A stretch of DNA of 64,000 nt from Nymphaea colorata. Its lineage: Eukaryota > Streptophyta > Magnoliopsida > Nymphaeales > Nymphaeaceae. Numbering within the stretch: position 1 is the stretch's first letter; every line of letters begins with the position of its first letter. The DNA lies in the NCBI RefSeq assembly GCF_008831285.2, contig NC_045150.1, positions 14,367,868 through 14,431,867 of the forward strand, given 5' to 3'. The position numbers and the translations under genes are program-made. The notes beneath the pieces were generated by a model. That model was given only the letters and a program-made list of their open reading frames with translations, was not told the origin of the DNA and did not search any database. Positions 11,401-23,153 of the stretch are shown here, one piece after another.

Positions 11401-12889
11401 CGAACAAGAAATCCATCTAAATTAATTGAAACTTTGCATCAAATTATTTCAAACTATATTGTGAATCAGTGATGGATTCAGCACATAAGCGTAAATACAA
11501 TGCTTGGTAGAATACTGTTGCTCATAGTTATTAAATGTATCTCTAGTTGGACCAATTTGGGCCATAATTACACTGATCTATATCGGGAGTCCCAAAGCTA
11601 TGTCAATTTCCAAGAACAGTAGCATAAGTTGGACATTTCAATGACTTCTAATATAAGACTTGCGTATCCATCAGATGTACCTTTGTACTTTGATTACTGC
11701 TTATCAGATGAACATTTGCACTTTGATTTTGAAGGGTAAAGTGAAGGAAGAGGAGCTACACCCATTCCCAGTGCTTGTGCTTGCACCGAGCATGGAGGAG
11801 TTTAAAGGGGTGGTGAAGGTAGAAGTCAAATGATTCAAACCCAATCTTTATGACTCGGATCCAGATTCAACTGTTACTAGGTTTAGAATCAATGATCCAT
11901 AACAAAACATGTGGATAAATTATGCACATTACCTCATTGGTTCAGGTCACCACCAATTGAATATCGATCTGTTCCCAATAACCTACTGTATACAAGCAAT
12001 GGAACTTGATCGCGAATCCTGAAAATAGATCCAGCACTTAATTGAATTGGTCAAGCATATAAGTTAATCTGGACTTAAACCCTGCATCACCCATAACTTC
12101 ATCCAATGCATTTGGGCTATCTGATCCATGAACCCAAAAATTGACGTTATCCAATCCAATCTTTATGACCAGATCCAGATTGCAAAAGCTGGATCTTTTG
12201 ATGGGCCTGGACTATAAAACCATATACCAAAGCCTAGTCCACAAGAATCTGGATGAGTTGGATGTTGTTCCAGAATCCAGATGCTCAGATCCAAAAGTTT
12301 ACATCAGATCAATAAAGAAGATGGATCCAAGTCATGCGCCAATCTATATTTCAACAGAAATCTGATCTATGTTTCTTATTAATTTGGATCGCAAAATTGA
12401 AACTAGTTTCAGTTAGATCCTAAACCCCAAATCCAATATTATCTGAACGGGATTGCATTGGATATTGTCAAAGAAACAAAATTTGGAACCCATGCCAATT
12501 GTTAGGAACACTTTCCAACTTCTTCACTTAAGGGCCAATCCCAGTGTAACCCTTTGATTGATAAAACAATAAAGAGATAGGAATAGAGAGGGACACACAT
12601 AAAAGAGACCAAATTGGTTACCAAACAGTGCAAAAGGGTTCCCTACTTACCTAGGTTTGGCACCTGAGGGATTTTCCATTAGATCATTTTCCTTAAGCAT
12701 CCAAATGCAACGTATCTAAGAAGGTGTTGCTTCGAAGAAAGAAAAATCTCATGCTATGTGCATTCAACAACGACAAACCATATCCCATTGGCTGATTGCA
12801 TAATAAATGCCAATACCTCTAATAAGGCCAGGGGTATAGGCTTATGGATAAAGTCATCCAACAACACACCTCTTCCATATGCTACGAAA
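8490..12889. other. Long stretch without a recognisable gene
   Basis: AT-rich sequence with no open frame above 120 codons and no family motif. At 9040-9130 and 9455-9565 there are words such as GGCCATGG, TTTTGACCATAG and AGCTATTAAC. These resemble the short repeats near ends of CACTA-type transposons, but no terminal CACTA was found. A (GA)n run lies at about 9609-9623. From 11835 to about 12480 the sequence is rich in GGATCCAGATT words, and CCAATCTTTATGAC occurs twice (about 11840 and 12157), suggesting a decayed duplication or relatives of the GATTC-rich element at 2806. Confidence 0.5.
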
Positions 12890-14960
12890 ACCATGAGGAT
12901 CTGCTAATGACATTTGTGATCTCCCAATTGATGTTAGCATCAGCATCACAAAAGATGCTGTTTCTTAACTTCTTAAATATCCCCAAAGGTCATGGGTAGA
13001 CTAAGATGCTAGACAAGCTAAGACCATTTTACTCTAGAGATCTCTTCCACCACCAATGGGTTGCCTCTTGGGCACTTTTTCAATTTGGGATGTTTACATC
13101 AAACTTATGCCCAAGTGCCTTCACCATTTCTTTGCACATCAATAGTGGATGAAGACATGATCTACTGTTTCAATTTGTCTATCATAGTTCACACATTGGT
13201 TGGCTAAGGCATAGCCAACTCTTTGTGTTCTATCATAAGTCATTATATATACCTCCGTAGCCAAAAAAGGTGCACCATTTAGCTCTAGAAATGGCAACAT
13301 TCTTTCACATTATAAGTTTACTTTTGTCTAATGCCTTGTGAAGACAATTCACTTCATAGGTGCCTAGGTGGTGGACCGTTGCTACTTCTTTGTCTCCCAT
13401 CATCAAGATGTTCTTGTCATAAAGGAAACTAGTATGCTGAACGACTTATGAAATCCAATGTTCAATTTTTACTAGTCTCTTGTTTGTGAATACTGTTCAT
13501 CTCATAAATGGAGGCCTCTAGGATCAAGTTGCAAAAGAGAAAGTTTTTACTATAAAGAAGTTATTCTACTATGCCCAATCCCAACTCTTTGACGATAAAT
13601 GGGTGGTCTTGCTATTATCCACCACCCATTGAATCAGATGATTAATGTCATTCCAACCCCACAAGATGCTTTTCCATGATCAGGAACACTGGGACTTTAC
13701 ATGACACATCAACGTACTATCAGTCTTTAAATATTTGTTTCGCACAAACAATGCCCACAACAAGCTTGTTGTTCTTGCCTAGAAGAGTAAAAAGATCATG
13801 TGTGCTTTGTTTAGGAAAATGTAAATTTCAAACCGAAACACTGCCTTCCTCTATAGGGTAACATAGGTCTTTTAGCTGATGAGGTGCTTTTTTTTTGTTC
13901 TTAATGTCAGCCTATAGAAAACGACAGCACAATCTTTCAACCATTACCATAACAGACCTGGGCAGTCAGAAAGCTATCATCTAGTAGTTCACAATCTGAT
14001 TTAAAACATAACAATTAAATATAGTATAACAGAGTATGAGAGAAGATTTTTTTTTTCATCCTGCTTTCCTCCACTTTCCCAACAAGGCAGACACAAACTT
14101 TTAGGGTTCATTTTCTTCCAGAATAGAGAGAGGCATGGAGAGTGTCAACTCTCAACCAAGGGTTTTGGAAGTAAACTAAACTCCACTTTCATTAACATAA
14201 AACAGGATGAATGTAGATTTCTTGTTATTCACGAGCATTCCAGCTTCACTTTCAAATTCTCTAAGGATATTTCTAACTTCTCACATTCTATTTTATTGCC
14301 CTACAAAAATTCATTGCATCTACATGATAGGTACTAGAATATTTGACTAAACCCCTCTGAATTTAGGAATTTTGATTTTCCTATTGAGAACCCACCATTC
14401 GTGCCTACGCAAAAAAAAAAATTGAACAACTGTGAAAAGATAGAAGGAGAGGGGATCTCCCTGATGAAGCCCCCCGACTATAAAAAAAAGAAAAACTTCA
14501 TTTATTCCTTTAATAATGAGAGCATAAGTGTTTGCTTCTTCAAAATCATTACCTTAGAAACCCAATTATCACAAAAACCAAGGTGGTGTAGGGATTTCCT
14601 AATGAAGTTTCATTTAACTTTGTCCTACACCTTTGACATATCAAGGTTCAGAAGCATTGATTGGCAGTTATGGTTAGCTAAGCGATTAACCATCTAGTAG
14701 CATCCAAACCTATTCATGAATATGTTTATTAGGCAGAAATGCTCCTTGATCTTGATTAACAGTTCTAATGTCGATCTTTTCCATTCTAGCTGTCATGACT
14801 TTTAAAATGCTATTGCACAATTCATTGAGCTGAAACTCCGTGATGTTGGAAGAATTAGGAGTTTGTCTACTATGGTAACCTCTTTTGGAGATGGTGAGAT
14901 ACTTTCATCCCTGAACCATCGGGGATGATGATGTGGTTGGAGAGTTTCTACTACATTATA
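12890..14960 (-). mobile_element. Decayed L1-type LINE (non-LTR retrotransposon)
   Basis: Reading the minus strand from 14960 down to 12890, conserved blocks of an L1 reverse transcriptase occur in the right order but in shifting frames with stops. They are RMEKIDIRTVNQDQGAFLPN with KHIHE (finger region, about 14700-14800), VDKVKWNFIRKSLHHLGFC (about 14560-14640), and GGFIREIPSPS (about 14430-14470, corresponding to the family GIRQGDPLSP). Near 13040-13290 there is the C-terminal zinc-binding segment, with RVGYALANQCV, a Tyr where the second Cys should be, and ETVDHVFIHY. The catalytic FADD box was not found. This is an old, dead copy. Confidence 0.8.
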
Positions 14961-15045
14961 GTTCTGCATTAATTGAGACGTTGTCTTGCATCTTGAGCAA
15001 AATTTTATTTGTACTTTTCATTCAACTCTTTCTGATCGGACATCA

Positions 15046-15300
15046 TCATAAGTGCCACACTCCAACTCCACCATTGGACAGAACGTGAAGGAATGTAGTA
15101 TCTCCACACAAATTCGAGCATATCCTACTGCAGTTGAACCTTTGTGAAGGGATCAACTTCCGTTCACTCCACACAAATTCGATCATATCCTCCTTGTCGG
15201 TTCCCTGGATCGAGGACCACCTTATGGTCTCCACCGGCATCTCTGGGATCATCATCCAGGGTGGGGGCCTTGCTTCCTCACAGTTATTGCATCATCTCCT
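15046..15300. other. GC-richer segment with an internal 65-bp duplication
   Basis: TCCACACAAATTCGA, then CATATCCT, occurs at 15103-15126 and 15168-15190. The minus strand has a 69-codon open frame over 15046-15255 without a family motif. Its position just 5-prime of the L1 reverse transcriptase on the same strand makes a relic of the L1 5-prime part possible, but I see no endonuclease or ORF1 signature. Confidence 0.3.
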
Positions 15301-15775
15301 AGAAGCATAGCCAGGGGAAGGAGAGAAATGAAAGACCCTATGAAAGGAGCCCTAAAAAAACCCTAGGAGAGTTTCCCCCTCCTAAAACCCTACTAGATTT
15401 TCTAAAGGACCAACTAAATTTAGACAAACATAATAGCAGCATACATAATACCCACATTTAATTAGTAAGTGAAACTAAAATATAATTTCAATCATTTCAT
15501 ATAGATCATAACTATTGCATGCATGCATACTAACATTCATGCGAAACTGGTTACCTGTGTATGCAATTTTATAAGCCTTTTTAATAACGACAAAACATGC
15601 CCATGATTAATAAAAAAAAGAAACTCTTTGTAGGGAGAAAAAATAAAACCACAAAAAGAGAATTTGAGGATTTGGTAAAGATAAAATTTATCAGTGTATA
15701 TATATATATATCGTTATGGCGAATATACTCCTTTAAGCAGTAAAAAAAACTTTTTTGTTTTTTTGTCCTGCTCAT

Positions 15776-16135
15776 AACCTTATCTCATTATCTCAAATAT
15801 TTTTTTTATTTCATAAACATTATCTCATACTTAGGTTTAACATTATCTCATACATCGGTCCATTATCTCATTTTCATATAAATATTTTATTTTCTCAAAA
15901 GCAATATCTCATATTTATGTTTAGTATTATCTCATACATCCATCTATTATTTTATTATTTTGCATATGTTTTATTATCTCATAAACATCTACTCATATAT
16001 GTTTAGTGTTACCTCATATATCCATCGGTCCATCCGTTATCTCATATTTCATAAATGTTTTTTTTCTCATAAACATTATCTCCTACTTATTTGTTACTTC
16101 ATACCATTTTGTTATCTCATGCATATGCATATGCA
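15776..16135. repeat. Degenerate TTATCTCAT interspersed tandem repeat
   Basis: The word ATCTCAT or a one-base variant (CTCATA, ACCTCAT, ATTTCAT) recurs about 16 times in 360 bp, separated by 8 to 30 bp. Longer blocks such as ACATTATCTCATAC and CATCGGTCCAT recur. There is no fixed period, so it is a decayed array of a unit of roughly 20-60 bp. Open frames here are by-products of the T-rich repeat. Confidence 0.7.
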
Positions 16136-16640
16136 ATATTTGGGCATGAAAGGACCACATGCAGCATACGCTCGTTACAAGCACGAAGCGGCGGACAAAA
16201 CTCTTTCTCATATTCATGAATGTTGTACTTTTCATTGTTACATGTTTTGGTGTGCATATTTGTTCTTGAAACCATATATTGAATCTCTCAGTTTCATGTA
16301 GTAGTGAGACAATACTTTCAAATTGCTTAACGTAAGCTGCAATCAGTCACTAGTATGCATTGTTTGGGAAACCTTCCCAAGTTCTCATCCCCATCTTCCC
16401 TTTTCAGGTGATTGCAAATCAAAGGGCTGGCAATGTGGCTGGAGCATTCCTGAGATGGCCTTGTTATGCCAAAACCGGTCAATGATCTACCAGAATTTTA
16501 AGGACTAGAATCATGAGAATTTTATGCCTTTTATTCTAAGATTTGACTCGGTTGACTTGTTTAGTGTATCTTCTAAATAATAGTGGTTTGTTGTCAATAT
16601 AGTTTGTATTGATGCTTAATAGTATAAAAATGTTTGAAAA

Positions 16641-16737
16641 ATTAATTCATGCAATAATGTTTTTGAAATAAATATCACTCGAACAATATTGTACATCAAT
16701 TTATGCAATAATGTTTTTGAAATAAATATTACTCGAA
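16641..16737 (+). repeat. Two tandem 43-bp units, 54-bp period
   Basis: Units at 16641-16683 and 16695-16737 share GCAATAATGTTTTTGAAATA followed by AATAT and ACTCGAA, differing at 3 or 4 positions. No further unit is present on either side. Confidence 0.8.
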
Positions 16738-18937
16738 GCACCCAACAGATGGTTCCGCATGACTTTTTGCTTGCTTGATGTATTTTTTTTTTGTTTTTCC
16801 ATGTTACGTGCTATCCTTCTCATTGCAACTTTCCAAGTTGGATTGTGAAAAAAAAAATAAAACCATGTTCCATCCATAGCATTTGAAGATATGAAATTAT
16901 CTTTAAATGCAGCAATCAAATCTAGACATACATACGCCTTGCATTACTGCAACAAGAACGTGATGTTCACATAGGACATGTATCCAAGAATGCAACGTTT
17001 TTCAAAAAAATAGCTTTGAAAAAATCATTAAAATTAAAGGATGAAATATGAGATGTTTTAAACGACAGTGGTGCATTAGAAAACGACTGAGTTGCCTGTA
17101 AAATGTGGATCTGTACGTGGGTAGGAAAGGAGGAAATGAATTAAGCTTACAAAGTGGGCCTCAAAATTTTGAGCTCTCTGTGTATTGGTTACTTATTTTC
17201 ATGTTTATCAGAGACATGTCATTTATCTTTAGTTTGCGGTGCAATAATGCATGAATTAATTTATGTTCTCCTTCCTAGACATTATGTGGAGTATTATACT
17301 CCATCAAAAAAATTGATTCTAAAATTGTGATTTCAACCAGTTCGGATGTGGAAATTTATCGCTGATTTGGTTTGACTGAATTGTGAATCCTCGAACAGTA
17401 TTAGAAATTAAAAGTCATATATTTCTCAAAATGCAACATACAGAAAAAGTTAATTAAATACTATCATAAAATATGTTAAAACAGTGCATATATAACAAGA
17501 CCCAATTAGTGCCTCCATTTGGGGAGCAGGTTGCAGTAACAGCTTTATGGGGGGAAAGCCCCCTACCTTTATCATTTCGTGAGCAGGTTGTTTCCCCATG
17601 TTCTACAGTGATAGAGAGTGACGCCCAAAGTGCCTCCTTTTCATGTGAATTTTATTCTAAACACATCAAATAATTGCAAATATTGCTGAGTTTATTTCTA
17701 TTGAGACAAAATAGTTGTAAATTTTTTTGCTAATTTTTTGCTATATATCCTATTGTTTGTCATTGTGAAAAGTACATAATCTGTTACGTAAGAACCTCTA
17801 AATCACTTAGCTAGTTTTACTATAATATGATGCCATAATATTAAAAGAGCAATAATTATGTCTAGAATTTCCTGAGGATGTATAATTAATTTGGTGCTTA
17901 AAGGAAGGATAAAATCTATATACTAATAATTAATATGCATCTACAACGGTGCATGTTCGAATAAATATAAAAGCATCTCTTCCTTGTTGTCAGAGGAAAA
18001 CAATTTGGCATGTTTAGCTTAGTTAATTTGCAGCAGGATTGGAAATTAACACCTTGGAGGATATTAAATTTCCACAGTAAATTATTCAAAATTAATCAAT
18101 ATTGAGGTTATTAAGTTTTTTATAAAAATATTTTGAAAAGCCGTTAATAAAAGTGGTGGGTGTCGGTTGCTAACAAGACTGAACAAAATCCCCAAAATGG
18201 TGCCAATTAATCTGTTGATTCTAGCTCATTGTGCATATCTTTGAGACAACAGCAACATTTGCTGGTAAGGTGGATCCTCATGTACAGTGGACATCCCAAA
18301 CAGTGTACCAATTAACAAACAGCTAATATTGAATTTTATTTTAATTTTTTTTTTGAAGGTGGGGGTGGAGGGAGAGAGAGATATAGATCATTGATTTTGT
18401 TTAGAAAAACACAAATGAAATATTAGTGAGTTAAAGGCTTAGAAAATTTGGTTTCTCTTTTAATTACGAAAAACAGCAAGAACATTTTACTTCTACTATT
18501 TGCTAAGTTACTTTTCTTAATATTTGTTATCATAATTTTTCAAAAAATTGGGGAGGATCATAACACCTTGTAGAAATTTTCTGCTCGATCGACCATCATG
18601 CATGTTGAAATGAATATGGACATGAAGCACAGCCGGTTTTTTGGGCTTTCAAACATGGTGTATATTTTTCTGTTTGGCCTACAATCTGTTGTTAGGCATA
18701 TTCTGATCTTGATTAACTTAGTCTACAATACAAAAAAAAACCACTTTCAAATTAATTGATATCTACCCACATATAATTAACGAGTTGGATGTGTTGTATT
18801 AGGCAACTATTTCCCAAATTCCACTAATTTTCCAGTTTTCTCCTTTTTGTTGGTTTATAGCTCAATTTGGCTTTGGCAGAGCAGGGCTTGGTTTCATATC
18901 AAAACCTAAGAATAGGGTTTTGTTCTTTGTAATATGT
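16738..18937. other. AT-rich stretch without a recognisable gene
   Basis: The only open frame of note is 66 codons at 17473-17673. Its 17500-17640 part is GC-richer and contains GAGCAGGTTG twice (about 17524 and 17581) in similar settings, suggesting a partial tandem duplication of unknown origin. No promoter, RNA gene or domain is recognised. Confidence 0.4.
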
Positions 18938-18945
18938 AGTGGACC

Positions 18946-19713
18946 CAGGGCTGCACATGCATGAGTCAAGTCAAGGTCTAGTTGGGTCAGCCCGAGCTCG
19001 ACTTCACTCAGCAAACTCGATCTTGAACTCGACTCGAGCTCCAAAACAAGCTCGAGCTCGACTCGATGATACAACATCGGGCTCAAACTCGACTCATTTA
19101 ACTTGTTTATGTTAAACATGTATTGTTTCATTTCACTTGTCTAACTTTTTAGTTTTTACTTGTTCAATTTTTTTTTTCTTATTATAATTCAATATTCATT
19201 GTAGAGTCAAACCGAGTTGAGTTTTTACTGTGAAAGATTTCCCAAATGTCAAGGAGAAAGCAACGGATGAACAAGCAAGAAAAGATTATCAGTTGGAGGA
19301 TCAACTCAGCCAAGGAAATAATTTCTGAATTCCAAATTATATACCTAACACCTTGCTATATTGATACCATTGTAACGTTGGATTCTTACCTTTGTTACCA
19401 ACTTCATAACATTGTAATGTTTCCATATTTACATCACACGCTGTAACCTTGTAACATTATATAAATTAAGGAATACTCTTGCAGTCAATATTGCAAGAGA
19501 TTTACTCATACTCATCCTCTTGAGTCGTCACTTTCTCCCTCTCTTGTTTCTCTTTTCTTTCATTTACAACTCGAACTCGACTCATTTAACATTTCGAGTA
19601 TACATTTGAACTCGACTCAACTCATTTATAAACAAGTCGAGTTCGAGTTGAGCTTCAATGAGTGAGTTCAATCAAATCAAGTTTGAGCTGGCTCAACTTG
19701 TTGTGCAGCCCTA
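18946..19713. mobile_element. hAT-type non-autonomous transposon with an 8-bp target duplication
   Basis: The left end is CAGGGCTGCACA and the right end is the complement of TAGGGCTGCACA (11 of 12 identical). The element is flanked by a perfect 8-bp direct repeat AGTGGACC at 18938-18945 and 19714-19721. An 8-bp duplication plus a C/TAGGG terminus is diagnostic of hAT transposons. Both subterminal regions are packed with GAGCTCGA and GACTCGA words in opposite orientation. The element is 768 bp including a nested solo LTR of 334 bp plus its 5-bp duplication, so the original transposon was about 429 bp. No transposase is encoded. Confidence 0.9.
19229..19562. mobile_element. Solo LTR nested in the hAT element, 5-bp target duplication
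   Basis: The segment begins TGTGAAAGATTTCCC and ends CTTTCTTTCA, with TG...CA termini. It is flanked by a perfect TTTAC repeat at 19224-19228 and 19563-19567. It interrupts the GACTCGA-rich transposon sequence cleanly. A TATATAAATT box at about 19458-19467, followed some 40 bp later by CAGTCAATATTGCAAG, fits the promoter and R region of a copia-class LTR. At 334 bp with no internal domain it is a solo LTR left by LTR-LTR recombination. The LTR superfamily is inferred from length only. Confidence 0.85.
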
Positions 19714-19788
19714 AGTGGACCTATCTTTTAGACATATAATCTTAATCTACTTATTGACCCAGTCTTTTGTGATGCACCGAGATCCCTT

Positions 19789-20310
19789 TTGGAATAGATT
19801 TTGCGGAAAACCAGCTATATCCTTTCACCCTAGCCACAAGTCATCCCCGTATTTTGCCACAAACGTGGGTTCAGTCCTCCAAGGCCTGCTAGAGCTCTCT
19901 TCTTCCGGCTCATGGCTAGATCAATTGGCTTCGGGTCAAATAGGAACAACTATCATCTGCAACCTCTGGAAAATGCCTACACTAAGTGGATTAAGCCTTG
20001 TTCCCAAAAGGTACACCATTAGAGTGAGTTCGCCCACCGGCTCTAAGCTCAGGTCCGTCGACTGATTGTTCGCATCAGATCTGAGGTTCTCTATTGCACT
20101 GACCTCCCCACTCACCAAAGTGAGGCGGTCCTTGAAAGTGCTCTTCAATCCAATTTCCATGAGTACTGCTCAAAAGCGTGGGCATGGGCGTATGACATTT
20201 CTGCTCAACTGTTGGCGAAGCCCTAATTCCTAAAGAGAAAAAGGTAAAGCCTGGACTCCAAGGGCATTGTCTCCCAAGTATTGAATTTGTCGTGGCACTG
20301 AACGGGCCGA
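19789..20310 (-). pseudogene. rrn26: Nuclear insert of mitochondrial 26S rRNA (rrn26) fragment
   Basis: On the minus strand the sequence carries large-subunit rRNA signatures. They include GACCCGAAGCCAATTGATCT followed by AGCCATGAGC (E. coli 23S has GACCCGAAACCCGGTGATCT), then AGAGAGCTCTAGCAGGCC, TTGGAGGACTGAACCCACGT, AAAATACGGGGATGACTTGT and GATATAGCTGGTTTTCCGC. Upstream are GTGGGGAGGTCAGTGCAATA and CGATGCGAACAATCAG-like blocks. The wording is the plant mitochondrial form, not the plastid form (ATCTAACCATGACC) and not cytosolic 25S. Compared with mitochondrial rrn26 as I know it, there are internal losses: about 14 nt between GGGTGAAAGG and ATATAGC, and about 22 nt after GTGTACCTTTT. It is therefore a decayed NUMT. 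The outer limits are approximate. Confidence 0.75.
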
Positions 20311-21607
20311 GCAATGGAAAAATCAGTGACTTATGTATTAATGGGTTTAAGAAGCTGTAGCGGCAGCAGCCATTAAAAGAAAGGGATAATTTAAAAAATT
20401 ACTCATCTCAATCTAAATTATCTGCAAAGGAAGACAAAAATAAAAAGGATAATTTTCAATAAATGGTCAACTGTGTAAATTATTCCTTATAATTTTAGTG
20501 ACTTCCATGCAGAAGCAACTCATCGAAATTTCATCACAAAAGTTAAGTGCACATTTCTTAATTTTCAAGAGTTGACTGGGGATTTACTATTTTGCCAAAA
20601 ATTGAGCCACTTTTTATAATTTTGTGAAAGAGTGTGGAAATATTTCAGTACGTTCAGTCTAAGATGTGTTAGTGTTTTAATGGCACACTGCAAAAAAAGG
20701 TTTTACGAAAAATAGTTTTTTAAAACTTATTTTGTAATTAGTTTTGCAAAACAGATTTGTATGTTTGGATATTTAACCAAAACAGTTTTTTGTTTGTTCA
20801 TTAATTTGAGTAAAATATTTTCTTCCAAAAATAATTCTTCATAGAACTTGCACTGCTTATCATCTAAACTCTTACGAAACAGTGTCTTAGAAGGAAGAAT
20901 CATTTTTTACCTCAAAAAATGAGTTTTGCCACGCAAACAACCTAAGAGTACGCGGAAGTTAAAAGGACACTCTTGGAAAACGATCCAAACACAAAAGTTA
21001 TATGTTAAAGTTTTTTGACTTGGTATGCGGGAGAAAAGTCGACGGATGGAATATGCCATGGGACCAAAAAAAAAAGTTCAACCAATAGATATACAAAACC
21101 ATCTCATCGAAACTAGTGGTTTTGAGCAATTATTTCTAAAACCTGACTAACTAAATGCATGTGCATTGCCGAGAAAGCTAAACAATCAAAATTAAATTAC
21201 AGATATATGCCGAAAGAAAATATATAAAATGGTTGGACAGATGTCATCAGTGATAACCATTAAAAAATGCATTTAGAACTACAAAAAAATGCAGGGTGGC
21301 TTCGATGTGAATGCAGGTTTATAGTCATACTTTCAGATATAGGTTTATTTTTCGAAAGACTAGAATCTCTCCCCCAGTCAGATCTCTCTCTCTCTCAGAG
21401 AACGTTGAAGTAGCAAGGTCATTTAGATCTACATATTTTCTTCCACGTCAAAGAAAACAAAGTGGGTGATCAGTGAACAGCAATTTAAAAATGTGTAGGG
21501 TGTTTTCGATGTGAATGGTTGGCAGATGCCAAAAGAAAATCAATGTATATTGTAGAGTTTTGTATTAGCTAAGGGTGAGCATTCATTCAGGTACCTTATT
21601 TCTCTCC

Positions 21608-21681
<74 letters not shown>

Positions 21682-22573
21682 CTCTGTGAGCATCGTCTTC
21701 CTTAGTGAGATGTTGATGGAAAATCATCACTTCGAATGTCTGGATGGACAATCCACCATCGGCAAGAATGAGTGTTCTTGTGGTGACTATCACCTATGGC
21801 AACAAGCACAGATTTTATTTTCTAATGTCATTGCAAACCCCCATGACTGCTGAGGGTTTGCCAATGTCTACGGATTTTCTTTTTTTTCTTTTTTTTTTTG
21901 GTAGATTGTCTGAATTGGACCAAATATGCCTTAAACTGTGAAGCTGTCTATCAGACCTGGCTCAATTACTTACTAATAGTTGTGGCTGGAGCTGCCGAAG
22001 AGTTTCTGGTTTATTCGAGACCGAGTAGAGCTGAACTCTAGCCAGCTCGAACTTGGCTCGAGTTCTAAAAACTTGAATTTGGCCCAAGCAGTTCGTCAAG
22101 GATTGGCTTGAGCTTATTTGGAAAGAAAAAGGCAGTACATATTCATATATTTTCAATTACCATGAATTAGGAGAAGATCATTTTCTTATTAGTTGTTTTC
22201 TTTAAGCGAATAGAGTACTCTTCTGAACAAAGTCATTACCAGACAAGAAAGAACGAACATTTCAGAACGAAAATACAACATGACATTAACAACCTTTAAC
22301 AATTGAAAGACCGTGATATTGTGGTTGTTTGTACAACTGGACTGAAAGAAAGGAGAGAATGAGCAAAAAAAATTGGCAACAATGATAGTGAAAAAATTAA
22401 AACTTTAATTAGAAGGAAGATATATACATTTCTATTTAATTTGGAAGACTGAGACTGTGCTGGTGTATTTTTCTTCTGTGAATGACATAACCGTGCCCAA
22501 TTCGATTACTGGTTGACATTTTGAGTAATTTGATTCATTTGCCTTAGCGTTTTGTGCTCCATTCTTGCCCTTC
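20311..22573. other. Non-coding stretch with microsatellite
   Basis: No gene is recognised. 20690-20960 is rich in GTTTTGCAAAAC-like self-complementary words and may be a decayed MITE, but I could not fix ends. GGTGTTTTCGATGTGAATG (about 21497) and GGTGGCTTCGATGTGAATG (about 21294) repeat each other. A (CT)n(TA)n microsatellite lies at 21606-21679. GAGCTCGA-type words at 22020-22115 are related to the hAT family at 18946. Confidence 0.5.
21606..21679. repeat. (CT)n(TA)n microsatellite
   Basis: About 12 CT units pass into about 24 TA units. The Ser-Leu and Tyr-Ile open frames across it are by-products of the repeat. Confidence 0.95.
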
Positions 22574-22574
22574 T

Positions 22575-23153
22575 TTGGCGTCCACAGGAGCTTGTCACAA
22601 GCCTAGGCATATAACCAGCTTTGAGCATCCACCCATGTCATCTATACTAGACTAAACACATGTGAGAGATAGAACTTGTCAGTGAGGGAAACAGGGATGG
22701 GGAGCACATGAAGAAGGGGTTGAGTGTTTATTTCCTCTCTTAAGTGTAAAGTGTGTCGTAGGCCTCCTCATGAGCTTGTTGTTGCCAACTCCACCATCAT
22801 CAACGTCATCGTTGTCTTCTCAAGAGATTTAGTGGATAAGGTATGACTTAGCAATTTCCAACCTTCAGGAGGCTATGAAGCTCAAATGAAAGAACGTTAG
22901 TGCATTCTGCCTCTTGGAATCTGTTATGGAAAATGAAAACGAATTCTTAAAGCTGTGTTATATTAACTTTGTTTTTTACACCTATTGTAAAGCTGTAAAA
23001 TTGAATCATGGTATTCCTTGCCACGCATGTAAAATTCTATAGAAGGTTGAAGGCATGATTTTGTTGTAACAGAAAATATTCTTTTACGCCTGTAAAAAAA
23101 TTGATTATGTACAGAAAGAGTATAAATGTGTGAAAGGAAGAAGAGCACGATGC
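22575..23153 (+). repeat. Dispersed 0.58-kb repeat, copy 1
   Basis: This segment matches 27831-28406 over its whole length in the same orientation, with scattered substitutions and small indels. Shared landmarks are GGGATGGGGAGCACATGAAG, CTCATGAGCTTGTTGTTGCC and GGTTGAAGGCATGATT. At the right end a TATAAATGTGTGAAAGG box precedes AAGAAGAGCACGATGC, where the match stops. The TATA motif and TGTTAT words suggest an LTR-derived repeat, but no target duplication or matching TG/CA ends were found. Confidence 0.8.

Noticed and set aside
19715-20314. Overlapping open frames of 74-116 codons on both strands as genes
   Set aside because: The sequence is recognisable as mitochondrial large-subunit rRNA; the frames are by-products.
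21575-21853. 92-codon frame with a Tyr-Ile run
   Set aside because: It is a translation of the (CT)n(TA)n microsatellite plus chance flanks.
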